A stretch of DNA of 64,000 bases from Annona cherimola (lineage: Eukaryota; Streptophyta; Magnoliopsida; Magnoliales; Annonaceae), in assembly GCA_030490835.1 (NCBI GenBank), contig CM059977.1:15657399-15721398 (forward strand), in the 5' to 3' direction. Of the stretch, positions 12,283 to 23,844 are shown piece by piece (positions within the stretch are counted from its first letter, which is position 1; each line of letters opens with the position of its first letter). The notes beneath the pieces are model-generated. The model was not told the DNA's origin. It searched no databases and saw only the letters and a list, made by a program, of their open reading frames with translations. The position numbers were made by a program, and so were the translations under genes.

Positions 12283-13508
12283 AACAAAATCACTCATCTT
12301 CTGTATAAACTAATTACATAAAAATTAAAAAAACAACTCCCTTATTTCCAAAATGCTTTCATAAATAAGAAAAACTTTCTTTAGTTACGATTATGCTTTT
12401 ACAACCAAATAAATTTTGGTTGTCTCACTATAAAAAATTGTCTCAGTATAAAAAACATGAATGATTTGTAATTAAATTTCTTATGCGTTGTTGCTATATA
12501 ACATATAAGTCAACTATTAATAATTAAAATTTTATTTACGAGATTTAAAATTTTTTTTTTTTGGCAAGAAAATGTTGTCTGCCAAAAACGAGTAAATAAT
12601 TGGAAGTCCTACGTACATATATTCCTTAAAAGCTAAAGTAGGTCCGACGATGGCGATAGTGAAACAAGATGTACGTCGCTTAAGCTGCTGAAAATGGAAT
12701 TGGAGGTAGCGAAGAGAGTAGCTAGCTCAGGTTCATGCACCGCCCGGCCCGCTCGGTGCAAGTTGTGATTGGACCTGATAAAAATTCAGGAGACATAGGA
12801 TTAAAGCCACGTGCCAGTTGCCACGCAGGTGCGGAGCCCAAGGAGTAGAGAATGTTGGGACTTGGGAGAGTTTTCTGCTCGGCCGGGCCATAATATGGCA
12901 ATATACATATTATTTATTGTCGGTTTGCAGCGCACATGGTTGCATAATGGATGGGGGAGGAAATTTCACATGGGAAAGCAGGCAGATGGATCATGAAGGC
13001 CGCGGCATTGCATGTGAATCCGTGGTTTTTGCGTACAGCACAGCCCGCTCTCCCGCCTCCCTCGCGGCCTATGCCACCGGGTCAACCAGCACGATAATGC
13101 CCATGCCCGCCCAAATCCAACTCTTCTCCTTCAATTCTCCTTGGATCCTTCCCTCATAGCCCCACCTATGCCAATTCTGCTCCTTCCATTACGTGATCCT
13201 ACTCCCTCGTATCAGCCGTCCATGCCAAAAACTAGCGGTGGGGCGCAGATTCACGGGTTCCATCGCAAGGAAAAAGCCTAGTTAAATGATTTTGCCCGCT
13301 CTTGGTCTTTACTAGGTCTTGTTTATCATAACAACACTTGAATCCACTCCACGTTGCAACGAATTCATGTTATATGCATGAGCAAACCCTTCTTTATTTT
13401 GGATTATATTTAAGAAAGAAAAATGTTATGGAAATTTAAATCAGCCAACATTTCCCTCTTTCCTACTATTATTTTATGCATGGTCAATGGTTGTTTTTAT
13501 TTTCTGGG
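12283..13508. other. Intergenic DNA with GC-richer island
   Basis: The 12640-13300 segment is distinctly less AT-rich than its surroundings and contains a CACGTG G-box (12808-12813). Overlapping frames of 61 and 113 residues have no recognisable domain. It could be a relic promoter or gene fragment; nothing stronger can be claimed. Confidence 0.4.
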
Positions 13509-14023
13509 CTTGCTTCTATGAAATATTCTTTTTTATGGTATTATATCCGTTTTTAAAATCTCGATGATTCATGAAAAATTTACTTCATCCATTTAATTAA
13601 TATTATTTATATTATCACGAAAACTGTCTTATTTGTTTAGCATTATTGTATATGAGTCTCATTTATAAATATATAAATTCAACATAATAAAATAGTTTAA
13701 TGTTAAAATATCAATTCTAAAGTAGTATTTTCAATATCTAAATTGTTTAAAGTATTATTTTCACATTAATAAATGATTCTATAAAATATTATTATATTCT
13801 AATACATGTGTAAATGAATTTAAACATTTTTATAATTTACACATAAACATATATTTTTTAGCAAACGTGGCCATAAACATATTTTTTTTATAAAAAGTTG
13901 TCATGCACATACTTAATTTAGATGAAATTTGGTCTTCTAACTAAAAATGATGTTAAATATAATGAATTGATTGTATTTTCATCAAATATCAAAATTTTAA
14001 ATTTTGAAGGGCTTAAATGGTTG
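13509..14023. repeat. Dispersed AT-rich repeat, copy B
   Basis: Direct-orientation homologue of 11408-11892, sharing the order of many short blocks across about 500 bp with scattered substitutions and small indels. This is an old duplication or two insertions of one non-autonomous element. Non-coding. Confidence 0.7.
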
Positions 14024-14770
14024 CAGAGCCCTTCATCTTTTATAAAAAAAATTCAAATGCTTAATTTTTATTTTTAAAATTCAAAAACTTAAATAAAATA
14101 TAAAATTTGGGCAAGCAAAAAATCTTGGTTGGGTTTACATATTCATGCAATGAATTTTAAAAGACGGGTAAAGCTTGTGCAAGAATTGAATCATTACTAT
14201 TTTAACCATCATGTATACTATGTTATTATAATTTTCCCTTTTCTTTGTTTTTTGTTCAAAACAAACCCCTCAAAGAAAAGGAATAGTTAAAAAAATAGAA
14301 AGAATATGAAAACAGGTTAAGGAGAAGAAATAAAATGACGTAGTTTTGTGAGAGAATGAATATAGATAGAATGAATAAAAATAGGTAACCTTTTTGCAAT
14401 TAAAAAGGAATAATAATCAAGCATATAAATCATAATTAATAAGCAAAATGAAATTTGTTAGATAATTGATATGTAGAATGACACTTTCAAAACGTTTTTA
14501 AAAAGGCAATAAAAAAAATCTATTTCAAATAATATCTTAAGGTCTTAATAAATTGTTACGTATTCAACTAACAGTCTTAAGTAACTCCTTTTTACATGTA
14601 ACTTTATGCCCGTGGGTCGATGACAGTGCACTTTCTACTACTAATTAGAGCCGTTAGATATGAAGTACATAGTCTTTTCCAAACAAGTCTCATGCCAGTA
14701 TTTGCATGCTTAAAATTTTGTTCGAATAGTCTTGTTGTAGGTAGTCCAATTTTGATCAAGTCCTAATTAA
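14024..14770. other. AT-rich intergenic DNA, nothing recognised
   Basis: No exon, ORF or element end could be supported. Confidence 0.5.
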
Positions 14771-14774
14771 TTAA

Positions 14775-15064
14775 GGGCATGTTTATTTACCTCAAAAACT
14801 TTTTAGGTGTTATTTGTCTCCGTAAAAAGCTTTTTAATTTAAAACTTGTAACTATTCACATTTATCTTTTTTTAATTATTTCTTCATTTACTTCTATGCA
14901 ATTATCCTACTTTTAGTCATTTCTATACAACTGCTCATACATCTGACATATCTATTTTAACTTTATTCTTTTTATTCTTCATAATTATTTCTATCATAAA
15001 ACATCATTTTACTTTGTTTCAAAAAATTTTTTATCAAAAATTTTAGCACTTATTAAATACATCC
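14775..15064 (-). mobile_element. Tourist-like MITE, copy 3a, TTAA flanks
   Basis: Diverged copy starting GGGCATGTTTATTT and ending TAAATACATCC, flanked by TTAA at 14771-14774 and 15065-15068. The interior matches the Tourist-like family in minus orientation (CATTTCTATACAACT, TATCTATTTTAACTTTATTC). Confidence 0.7.
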
Positions 15065-15068
15065 TTAA

Positions 15069-15312
15069 TTTAAAAATTTTCACTTTTCATAGCTATCTTA
15101 TTTTTAAATTATTTTGTCATATCTTCCTATACAATTACCTTTCTTTTCAATTATTTTTTAACAATTATCTATACAATTATCCTATTTATTTTGACTGTAT
15201 TCTCTTTATTGTCTATTATTTCTCCTATCATATTATAACAATTTTTACAATTTAAAAAATTTTAGATCAAAAATTTTTCATCCAAAATATTTTATCATTT
15301 TCCAAACACACC
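15069..15312 (-). mobile_element. Tourist-like MITE, copy 3b, tandem and end-truncated
   Basis: A second copy directly abuts the first in the same orientation. It lacks the outer end but retains the other terminus CCAAACACACC and the core (ATTTTGACTGTATTCTCTTTATT). Either a tandem insertion at the shared TTAA or a rearranged dimer. Confidence 0.65.
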
Positions 15313-16430
15313 ATAAATATACAGTAATCCATTTTCAAGATCAGGTCCTTGCGTGATCCACGTGTGCCGCATGTGGGTACATTATCTTTGGCTGTGTGCT
15401 TGATTTAGTCATTTTAGACTTGCAGACGAGGAAATTTGGAATGCATGTGGGATGCCCTTTTCTGCTGCATCTGTTTTCACGTGGATTTACCAGAATTTCT
15501 CCAATACGGATCTAGAGATTCACCTCACCAGCACCCAAAGACCTGGCACCTACAGATGAAGCAAAGACCATATGTGCAGTAAACCAATTCAGTCCAGACC
15601 CAAGAATGGCATCCAGTAGTCTTGGTAATTGTGATCTTTGGGTGTTTGCTTTCAAAGACGAAGAACAGGATCAGACACGCCCATGAAATACAGCTGAAAT
15701 CGCAATAAGCTGATCCAACATCCACAGCACTACAATCATCACTGATGCTACGCTCAGTGCTTGCATGGGAAGAGAGCTAGGTGGAGCTCGGCCTCGGGAA
15801 TTGGATCTCGGAAGTGATTTTTTAAATACAAAATCACATTTTCTCATGCACTCTAGTCAATGCCTTGGGCCTGGGCCAAATTGTAGCCCGGGAGTCAGCA
15901 TCATTTTGCTTTTTCTATTCAGCAGGAGGAAAACTCTTTTAAGATAATGAAAGAATGTAATAATTTCATACAATACAATACAAACCATAACAGTATTCCT
16001 GTAAAATCATGTAATTATTCTTTTTTTAATAGAAAATCATGTAAGTATTTGAGTTGCTGTTGGATGCCGTGATGGTCGGCTGTCAGAAAATTAAATGGTG
16101 TTTCCTGTTTTCACTCATGTTGCATGTGCCTTCACATATGAGAGAAAACGGCCGGAGGAAGGAAGGCGCGGCTTTCTGGTTAGGAAATCCATGTCATTGC
16201 CTACCAGATCTATGGTCACGAATGCACTGTAAAAATCCAAGTTGCCTGCCGCACCCATTATGATTAGCTCTTTCCCCTGCTTCTACCACCGGCGAGCAAA
16301 GCGGCATTTATGTGGCTTCAACTCCCATTCTGTGCAAGTATTTATAAGCCGGAATCCATAGCTGTAGGTGTCGCTAGAAAATTGAAATGGTTGGATCCGT
16401 GTAAGATATATCCGAATAGTTTTGGACGGG
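15313..16430. other. Intergenic DNA without recognisable gene
   Basis: Base composition is less AT-skewed than neighbouring DNA, particularly 15340-16420, but the short frames on both strands (60-73 codons) match nothing known and no splice-linked exons were found. Confidence 0.4.
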
Positions 16431-16438
16431 GATTTTAT

Positions 16439-16800
16439 GGAGGAATGTTTCAATGCATTAGGTGCATTTCAACCCTCGTTTTTTTATTTTTTATTTTTTT
16501 GAATTTTTTTTTTATAAAATTGTCAACTTAGGTGTATTTAATTAATGTATTAAGTTTTACCATTTTTAGAAATATATAAATATATTTTTTTGATTTTTTG
16601 AAAATAGGAATATTTTAGTCACTTAAAAATGGCTAAAGTATTCTTATTTTTAAAAAATTAAAAAACATATACACATATTTAAAAATGGTAAAATTTGACT
16701 TATAAATTAAATACAACTAGATTAATAATCTTATAAAAAAATTTAAAAAAAGTATATTAAAGAATGAAAAGTTGTGCCCTGGTACATTGAAATATTCCTT
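16439..16800. mobile_element. Palindromic fold-back MITE, copy 2, TSD GATTTTAT
   Basis: A 362-bp near-palindrome flanked by GATTTTAT at 16431-16438 and 16801-16808. Ends pair as GGAATGTTTCAATG and, from the right in reverse complement, GGAATATTTCAATG. The arm contains GTATTTAATTAATG and TTTTACCATTTTTAG, as in the sister copies. The 8-bp TSD suggests hAT-like mobilisation. Confidence 0.8.
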
Positions 16801-16808
16801 GATTTTAT

Positions 16809-17149
16809 TAGCAACATTCATGAACACAAAACAAGTGATCAAGGATCGTTTGTTAGTTGGCACGTACAAATATTTCACCATAGACATGTTTCTGATGCTA
16901 TTGAATTGGAACAATTCACGTGACAAATTATGTATGTCGTTCTTAATTTCAACGGACAAGGTGTCGTCAAATTATGTATCTCGTTCTAAATTTAAATGGT
17001 CAAAGTGTGGTCTTTTTCTCGGCCTCTGGGTTTACACGAGAAAAGAAAATGCTTAGTTGCAGGCCCTTCCGTATGATTTAATTTATGAAATTTACGCCAT
17101 TCATCTCGTTTATAATAATATTTTGAGTTTTATCAAAAAATAATAATAA
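16809..17149. other. Short intergenic stretch, no gene supported
   Basis: Contains a short duplicated phrase (AATAATATTTTGAGTT) next to the following Mutator-type element and a 94-codon frame without family resemblance. Confidence 0.4.
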
Positions 17150-17158
17150 TAATATTTT

Positions 17159-17971
17159 GAGTTAATTCTAAATATCACCACATTTTAAACCGATATTTAC
17201 AAATATAACAATTATTTATAAAAACAACATAACAATCGCGTATTTTATTCCCAATGTCAAATGCAACAATTTCATTAAAAGCGAAGTTAAAAGTAATTCG
17301 AAATCACAAAATTACCCCCGGGAAAAGTAGAAATAAGTTATTTTAATTATATATTACAAAAAATAATGAAATAATATAAAAACATAAATAAAAGAAGACA
17401 CAACCATTTCTCTTTGCGCATAATGTCCTTTTAAAAGACATGGCAATGGCAAATTTGTCGTTTTTAATAATTTAAACACGATATCTAACAAAATTTAATG
17501 ACGTTGTTATATTGGAAATTTTTTTTTTGTAAATATGTCTGTAAAGTTTGACAAATATTACTTCTATGTTTCTAAACTTACCGAAATTACAAAAATGGTT
17601 ACAAAATTTGCATAAAATTGTAAGTATATCTTTTCTACATTGATTCCATTAGAATTTTTTTGTGAAATAACTAAAATGTCCTTACAAAATTACAAGTATG
17701 TCTCTTAAGTTAAAGAGATATTTTTGTCATTTTATAAAAAATTCTAACAGCATCCTAACAAAAGATACACACTTGCAATTTTATACAAATCTTTTATATA
17801 TATATAATATATATATATATTCGTAATTTTGACAAACTCAGGGACACAAATGAATATCAGTCAAAACCCCTATTTTTGAAGTTAGGAATAAAATAGATGG
17901 TGCAATTTTTATAAATTTTTTATCGTATCTATACATATGGGTACACATTACTGTTATATTTGGAATTAGCC
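17159..17971. mobile_element. Mutator-type MITE with 9-bp TSD
   Basis: An 813-bp insertion with long imperfect terminal inverted repeats of roughly 100 bp. The left arm TTAATTCTAAATAT...TATTTTATTCCCAATGTC pairs with the reverse complement of the right arm TAATTCCAAATAT...TATTTTATTCCTAACTTC. Flanks are TAATATTTT (17150-17158) and TAATATTAT (17972-17980), matching at 8 of 9 positions. Long TIRs with a 9-bp TSD fit Mutator-like elements. No transposase. Confidence 0.7.
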
Positions 17972-18217
17972 TAATATTATAAATATATAAAACTTGATTT
18001 AACAGTTTAGAAAAAGTTTATATTCATTGTCAAATGATTTTAATTGTACGATATATTATGATTATTTTATGGTAAAATTATTTAATTACAATCTAAATAC
18101 AGTGAATTAAATATGTTAGTTAGTTTAGATTGCACAAAATCACTTTTTAAAGATAAGACTGAACTATTCGACCTATATGAAAAGTGGGAAATGTATTCTT
18201 GCCCTTGCGCATTACTG

Positions 18218-18612
18218 GAACCCAATCGTATGCACCCGGGTGCATTCAGCCTCAGTGCACCCGGGTGCACTGCACCTATTTTTTTTTATTTTTTTTTAAA
18301 ATTTTTTTCATACAATGGTTAATCTAGGTTTATTTAACATATGTATCAATTTTTACTATTTTTGGAGACTTTTAGATATTTTTTTTAGATTTTTAAAAAT
18401 CAGTGGCATTTTCGGTAATTTTAAATTACGGAAAATGCCACTGATTTTTAAAAATCTAAAAAAAATATCTAAAAATATCCAAAAATAGTAAAAATTGATA
18501 CATATGTTAAATAAACTTATATTAACAGCTTCATGAAAAAAATTTCAAAAAAAAAAAAAAAAAATAGGTGCACTGAGGCTGAATGCAGCCGGGTGCATAC
18601 GATTGGGTTCCG
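18218..18612. mobile_element. Palindromic fold-back MITE, copy 3, TSD GCATTACT
   Basis: A 395-bp insertion flanked by GCATTACT at 18210-18217 and 18613-18620. It is an almost perfect hairpin: GGAACCCAATCGTATGCACC pairs with its complement at the right end, and the centre reads AAAATCAGTGGCATTTTC, then a short loop, then its complement. Contains the family phrase TTTACTATTTTTGGAG. Arm identity looks the highest of all copies, suggesting a younger insertion. Confidence 0.9.
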
Positions 18613-18620
18613 GCATTACT

Positions 18621-19044
18621 AGAGTATCTCATACCCATACCGTTGATGTATGATGGTCGGCAAATGCAATGAGAAGTGGATGGAGAAGTATCCGTGTCAA
18701 CATCGCAAGTCACACCTGTCGTCCAAACGGTTCTCTAGACGTTGGTTTTGGTTCATGTACCAAATCAATTGCTTGTCTCATCCTCCACGAATGCCAATGC
18801 TGGCAAAATCAGAAAAACTGGCATGAACTCACGCTCGCATTCCAAATTTCACGATGTTGAACTTCTGAAATTGATATGCGGTTATCCGCGCTTCTTTTCC
18901 CACGCTAATGAGTCACGCACTTCATGTAGAACGCGCTTGCTTGCCGATACATCTTCAGATTCCAACCCCAAGGCTCGTGATGCGGAAAACAGTTGCGTCT
19001 ATACGCCCCTTACGCCGCACTGGAGTAGACCTTTCCGTGGTCGC
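18621..19044. other. GC-richer intergenic segment, unidentified
   Basis: Less AT-rich than its neighbours, with overlapping plus-strand frames of 63 and 104 codons. Neither translation resembles a family I know and there is no supporting exon structure, so it is not called a gene. Confidence 0.4.
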
Positions 19045-19049
19045 CATGC

Positions 19050-19600
19050 GATGTGAGTTTTTTGCACTTTAATCCTTCTAATTATGTATATTTACCTTTT
19101 GGCCTACAAAATTCACGTATTCTCTTTTTAAATCCTGTAAGTTTGTCTCATTTGCATTTTAAACTCTGCTCTTAATGCATGTTAGTAAATAAACAAAAAA
19201 TTTATCAATAGTTACTATATAAAAATTTTAATGATGATATTACCCTTAAAGAAGTTTACTCATGAAATGAGCCGACTCAATTTGCACAACAAAAATAATT
19301 CTGTCAGTAAGTTTAAGTTGGCTTATTTTCATCAATCAACTCGTAAGTTACGTATGAGTCGACTCAATTAAGCTATATAAAATTATCTTGACTACATATA
19401 TAAATCGATTCATGTTCATGAGTCAGGTATTTCAAAATTTTCACTTATAAATAATAGCAGTTAGCTTGGTATTTTAGTGGTGGGGTTTAAAAAGCAAATA
19501 TGACAAAATTACAGGGTCTGAATAGCAAATACGTGAAACTCATGGACTAAAAAGCAAATATGCATAGTTAGAGGGGTTAAGATACAAAAAATTCACATAT
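19050..19600. mobile_element. Mutator-type MITE with long inverted ends
   Basis: The left end ATGTGAGTTTTTTGCACTTTAA pairs with the reverse complement of the right end ATGTGAATTTTTTGTATCTTAA, and pairing continues inward for roughly 130 bp (GTATATTTACCTTTTGG vs GCATATTTGCTTTTTAG; TTCACGTATT in both). Non-coding interior. No convincing TSD was found. The phrase order is typical of a widespread plant Mutator-like MITE class. Confidence 0.65.
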
Positions 19601-19605
19601 GACGT

Positions 19606-20750
19606 TCATAGTTGCAAAATCAAGAACATAACCACATCCATTGATCATCTGATCAACATACTTTCCTTTCTCTTACGTTTTCAAGAAAAAGTCACACAGA
19701 TTGCCTCCTTTTTAACTCATAAGGCCATATGGTGCAGTTTTTTCCATTTTTCACAATTCAAATTGCGAAACTTGTTGCCTTCTTTGTATAGCCACTTGCA
19801 GGGGGCGACTTATGTTAACAAACCACTCCAATCAACTCTATTTTAATCAAGGTTCTAAATGGCCTATTAATCTATCACCTAAAATATGAATTTGTTATAT
19901 TCATGTCTTCTGTGGTCTATGTTATTTGTTAATTTAAATGAATGTTGAATATTATATATTCAAAAAGCTCAATAAATTAATTAAGTACAATACTTCATAA
20001 GGCATTTTTTGTACATAAATGTTATTTAAAAAGAAAATTTGAATGTCACTAGAGATCCATCTTGGTGGTAGTGTCTTTGCCTTTGGTGGCAACAACGGGC
20101 TTTCGATTTTTGCTGATGTGCAAGTGTATTATGCATACGTTCCCCTAGTGATAGAGGTATTTAGAGTTGTCCCCCTTGAGTATGGGAGCATTAATAAAGA
20201 TGTTTCTTTATGGCGAAGGTTGTGAAAAAATCTGATCTATAATATCAAATATCATGGTGTATATAATATCAATAAAAAAAATTAAATTATCATGATAAGT
20301 GATGTAGGTCATGGCAAACATGTTGTGAAAACCAAAACTCAAGCAAAATTAAGACAAGAAGGGACATTGAATTTTATGCGAAAAAAGGTAATCCTACCCG
20401 AAAACTATGGGAAAAGATGATTCTACTAATTGAAAAAAATAAATGCAAATAGTGTCCTAAGGGATGCTCCAAGAAACAACTGAAACCTTACGAGTAGGAG
20501 AGGTGTGTTAGAGGGATGTTGTAGGGATTGTCTTTTGTGAGTGAAAGAAGGAGAGTCAGGAATCTCTCCTTAAAGCTGTACATAGATTCTTTTTGCTTGG
20601 ATAGACAATGATCTTGTGATGAAGATTTCATCTCTTCTTCTTAAACAAGCGCAATCTTTTCCAACTATAAGGCTCAACAAAAATCCTATCATATAATCAA
20701 ATATAATTATGGATTTGGTGTTTTTTCTGTAAATAAAAGTTTGTTGGAGC
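19606..20750. other. Intergenic DNA, possible LTR remnant
   Basis: No gene. The 20230-20700 part has the texture of a degraded LTR or untranslated retroelement sequence (mixed purine-rich and CTTCTTCTT tracts), but ends, PBS or TSD could not be found. Confidence 0.35.
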
Positions 20751-20761
20751 GGTATGGTAAT

Positions 20762-21904
20762 GTTTTGGAAATTCGGTTTTGAAAATCGGGTTCAACCCGA
20801 CCCGATTTTCAAAATCGGTTTGAGCCGAGTTAGGGGGTCGGTCGACTCGACCCGATTTGACCGACCCGAACCAATTTCATAAGATATGTATTTGGATATG
20901 TTTATGAGAGTGTATTTCATTCATGTTGTTTGGATATTTAAATAAAATTGTGTGGAGTTTGGAAATATGTTTAACAATTTGGTTGTGAAATGTTGTTTGA
21001 ATTTATTTAGTTTGGAAATATATTTGGTTAATTAGTTGTGAAATTATGTTTGGATTATTTGGTTATGAGTGTGTTTGGTAATGAATAAAACTTTTGATGA
21101 AAAGTTTTGGAGAGTAAAAGTTATCAACTGATGTGATATGATAGGGGTAATGATGAGTAATAAAGAGAATAAAGTTAAAATAGATAGGTTAGTTGTGTAG
21201 ATAGTTGTATATAAATGATTGAAAAGTAAGGTAGTTGTATAGGAAAATATGAAAAAATAATTAAAAAATATGATAGTTAAAAATATGATAATTGTGAAGA
21301 GTGAAAAGTTTTAGATTGAAAAGTTTTAATTGACTTTTTCCTTCAATTGCCAAACATATCCTATATTGCATTGTAAATAGGTTGTTTAGATGTTCGCTTA
21401 CATTGGTGATTTGAAATAACGAACATGTCAATTGGGAATTTGAGATGTTTGTAGCTTTGATTGGAAGCCAACTAAGAATGTAAGTAAGATTATGATATTC
21501 GTTTTTTCATTTTGCATAATTTACTGCAATACTTTTACTTGGCTTTCACTTTTTGACTTGCAGGGGACATCAATTGCTCAAAGAATACAAAAGCAAAAAA
21601 ATAAATTAATTACAAAACTTATCCTCCACTTTTGAGTTACGTAGAACTTTTTAGTACTTATCGTTTTTATAATTATCATTGTTTTTTTGTTATTTTAGAA
21701 ATTTAGGTGAACAAAAGCTTAACTAACATTGATAATATGTGTAATCTATTAGCCCGATTTCTAACCCGAACCGAACTGATTTGAGGTGGGTTGAAATAGG
21801 GTTGGGTTAAAGTGTGAAAAGTAGAGTTGGGTTGGGATTTTACAAGGTGGGTTAGGGTTGTATTTGTCCCAACCCGAGTCAACCCGACCCGATTTACACC
21901 CTTA
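20762..21904. mobile_element. hAT-like relic containing a Tourist MITE
   Basis: The right end GATTTACACCCTTA preceded by AACCCGACCCG, and the left part rich in ACCCGACCCG/CGGGTTC motifs, are characteristic of plant hAT MITEs. Imperfect 8-bp flanks ATGGTAAT (20754-20761) and ATGGTAAC (21905-21912) support a single insertion, but the left terminus does not mirror the right, so the left boundary is uncertain. Confidence 0.45.
21067..21361 (+). mobile_element. Tourist-like MITE, copy 4
   Basis: Starts GAGTGTGTTTGG and ends CCAAACATATCC, with TTAT and TAT flanks. The interior is co-linear with the copies at 12 and 41261. Nested within the hAT-like relic, so it is the younger insertion. Confidence 0.85.
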
Positions 21905-21923
21905 ATGGTAACATGACTACAGG

Positions 21924-22641
21924 TAGGGGTGTAACTTGGGTCGGTTTGGTTCAGATAGTGGTCTACCCTACCCGTATCATTTTTATAAAAGGTCTATCCT
22001 ACCCTACTCATTTGTTGGTTTGGTTCTTAGTATACCCTACTCTACCCATTACTCATAGGGTCGGTTCCGATTTCAATTTCAAATCAGTTTTTTAATACTC
22101 AAATACAATACTTTTTAAAAATTTTATGTTATTTTAAATAATGTAAAATAATATTAAAATCATAAGTACATATATTATTGTTTATATTATTATATAAAAA
22201 TTTGAAGTATAGACCGTCATGACCCAATCATTAAAACTATTAATATATTATAATCATAAGTCATAAATGTATTTATAAGAGTCTTTCGGAAGTCAATGAC
22301 ATATATATAAACAATCGAACTAGTTTTATACTTTACAAGGTACACAATTTATTTAAATTTGAATTTATAAAAATATATGTGCACATAAGATCAAAGACAA
22401 AACATAATACATACTATATAATATATATTATACATATATATAATTATGCACATAATTAATTACCTATATGAGTACCTATGCGGGTCGTTTCTGAGTACCT
22501 AACATATCCACCATACTCGTACCCTATTTAAGGAAATAGGTAGTAATTTGTATCCTACCCATACCCATGGATAATATTTTCTATTCAACCCTATCCAGGT
22601 CAATGGCTACTCATGAGTATTCTACCCAAGTTGCACCTCTA
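21924..22641. mobile_element. hAT-type MITE, 8-bp TSD ACTACARR
   Basis: A 718-bp element with the terminal inverted repeat TAGGGGTGTAACTTGGGT (left) and TAGAGGTGCAACTTGGGT (right, reverse complement). Flanks are ACTACAGG (21916-21923) and ACTACAAA (22642-22649), matching at 6 of 8. TAGGGG ends with an 8-bp TSD are diagnostic of hAT. Subterminal CTACCCTACCC motifs occur at both ends. No transposase. Confidence 0.85.
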
Positions 22642-22649
22642 ACTACAAA

Positions 22650-23844
22650 TAACTGATAAGATAATTTGGGATGTGCAGAATTAGCAAGGCTTTAACACAT
22701 GAACTCATGTGCAGAGAAGAAGCTGGCAAGCGAGCACAAGTTCAAACGACGGGGGAGTATAATTTTCCGACTCTTGACCATTGAACTATTGTCTCCCGAT
22801 GAGACAAAGACGTCGCAAGGCAGGGGCCTTAGGCATAGCCCTTAGTCTCATCCTTCACAATTTGGCCTACAGATGTCCGCATAATATTAGCACCAAATCA
22901 TTTCACACATACTTGGACTCACCCTTAATAGTCCCAGTGCTTCCTTCCAAAAATATTCCTATAATGTAAATTGAGGGCGACGCACTACTTACCTTATTCA
23001 CTATTGATATTATTGCTCTTCTGTTGCAACATAAGTTGCATTGACACTTTGGGTTGCTTAAAAATTAAAATACTTCCTCCGACTGAAGAGATCGCTTTAA
23101 TTTTAAATTAAAACATAACTACAAATATTAACATTAAAAAAGCAATATAAGTTTAAAATATTAAGCTGATGAATTGAGAAATAAACTCGACAATAGTCAC
23201 ACAAATTTGTATACGACATGGACACAAGAAATCAAGAAATTACATTTAAAAATTATTCGCGGCAAATGCACTTTCAAATTGTAATGGACAGATCTGTATG
23301 CTTTGTATCTACTCCAACACGTCCGCACACATGTACAGAAGAAACAACAGAAAAAATAGCGGCTAGCCAGGATACCGCGTAGCTAGCAGTGGAGTATTCG
23401 GCAGGAAATCCAGCCAGGCGTACGTGACGCCGATGCAGGGGCGGGGGGTGAAGTGAAAAAGGACCTCCACGTCTCCCCCCTCCCCTTCTTTTACCACCAC
23501 CCCGACCATGTATTTCCCTTCTCCCCCAATCAATTTAAAAGCAGCAGCCCTGCGACGACGACGAGAAGGCGAGCGAAAGCTCAACCACATTCCCACCCAC
23601 CCCACCCCCCACGCAAAGCAAGCAACGCAGGAGAGAACCAATGCCTTTCTTCTTTCCTTCCATTCTATTCTATTCTCTTCTCCAACCTATCCATCTAATC
23701 CTCCATACCTAAACTCTATTTAAATAAATAAATATAACACATTTTTGCTCCGCATCTATCAGCCTCTTCTAATCCAAATCCCTTTTCCCTTACCAAATGC
23801 AGCTTTTATAAGCTCCTGTTCTTTTCACCTCTTTTTCACTGACA
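22650..23844 (+). promoter_or_regulatory. Upstream region of the TORTIFOLIA1-like gene
   Basis: No gene seen from 22650 to 23400. From about 23360 to the start codon the DNA becomes C/T-rich (CTTCTTTCCTTCCATTC, TCTATTCTCTTCTCC), as in plant 5' leaders. AT-rich TATTTAAATAAATAAATATA near 23717-23737 and TTTTATAAGC near 23804 are possible core-promoter elements. Assignment as promoter plus leader rests on position only. Confidence 0.45.

Noticed and set aside
12811..13159. Frames of 61 and 113 codons in a GC-richer island
   Set aside because: No recognisable protein; kept only as an orphan GC-rich region.
18669..19056. Overlapping frames of 63 and 104 codons
   Set aside because: No similarity to known plant proteins and adjacent to two MITEs; not supportable as a gene.
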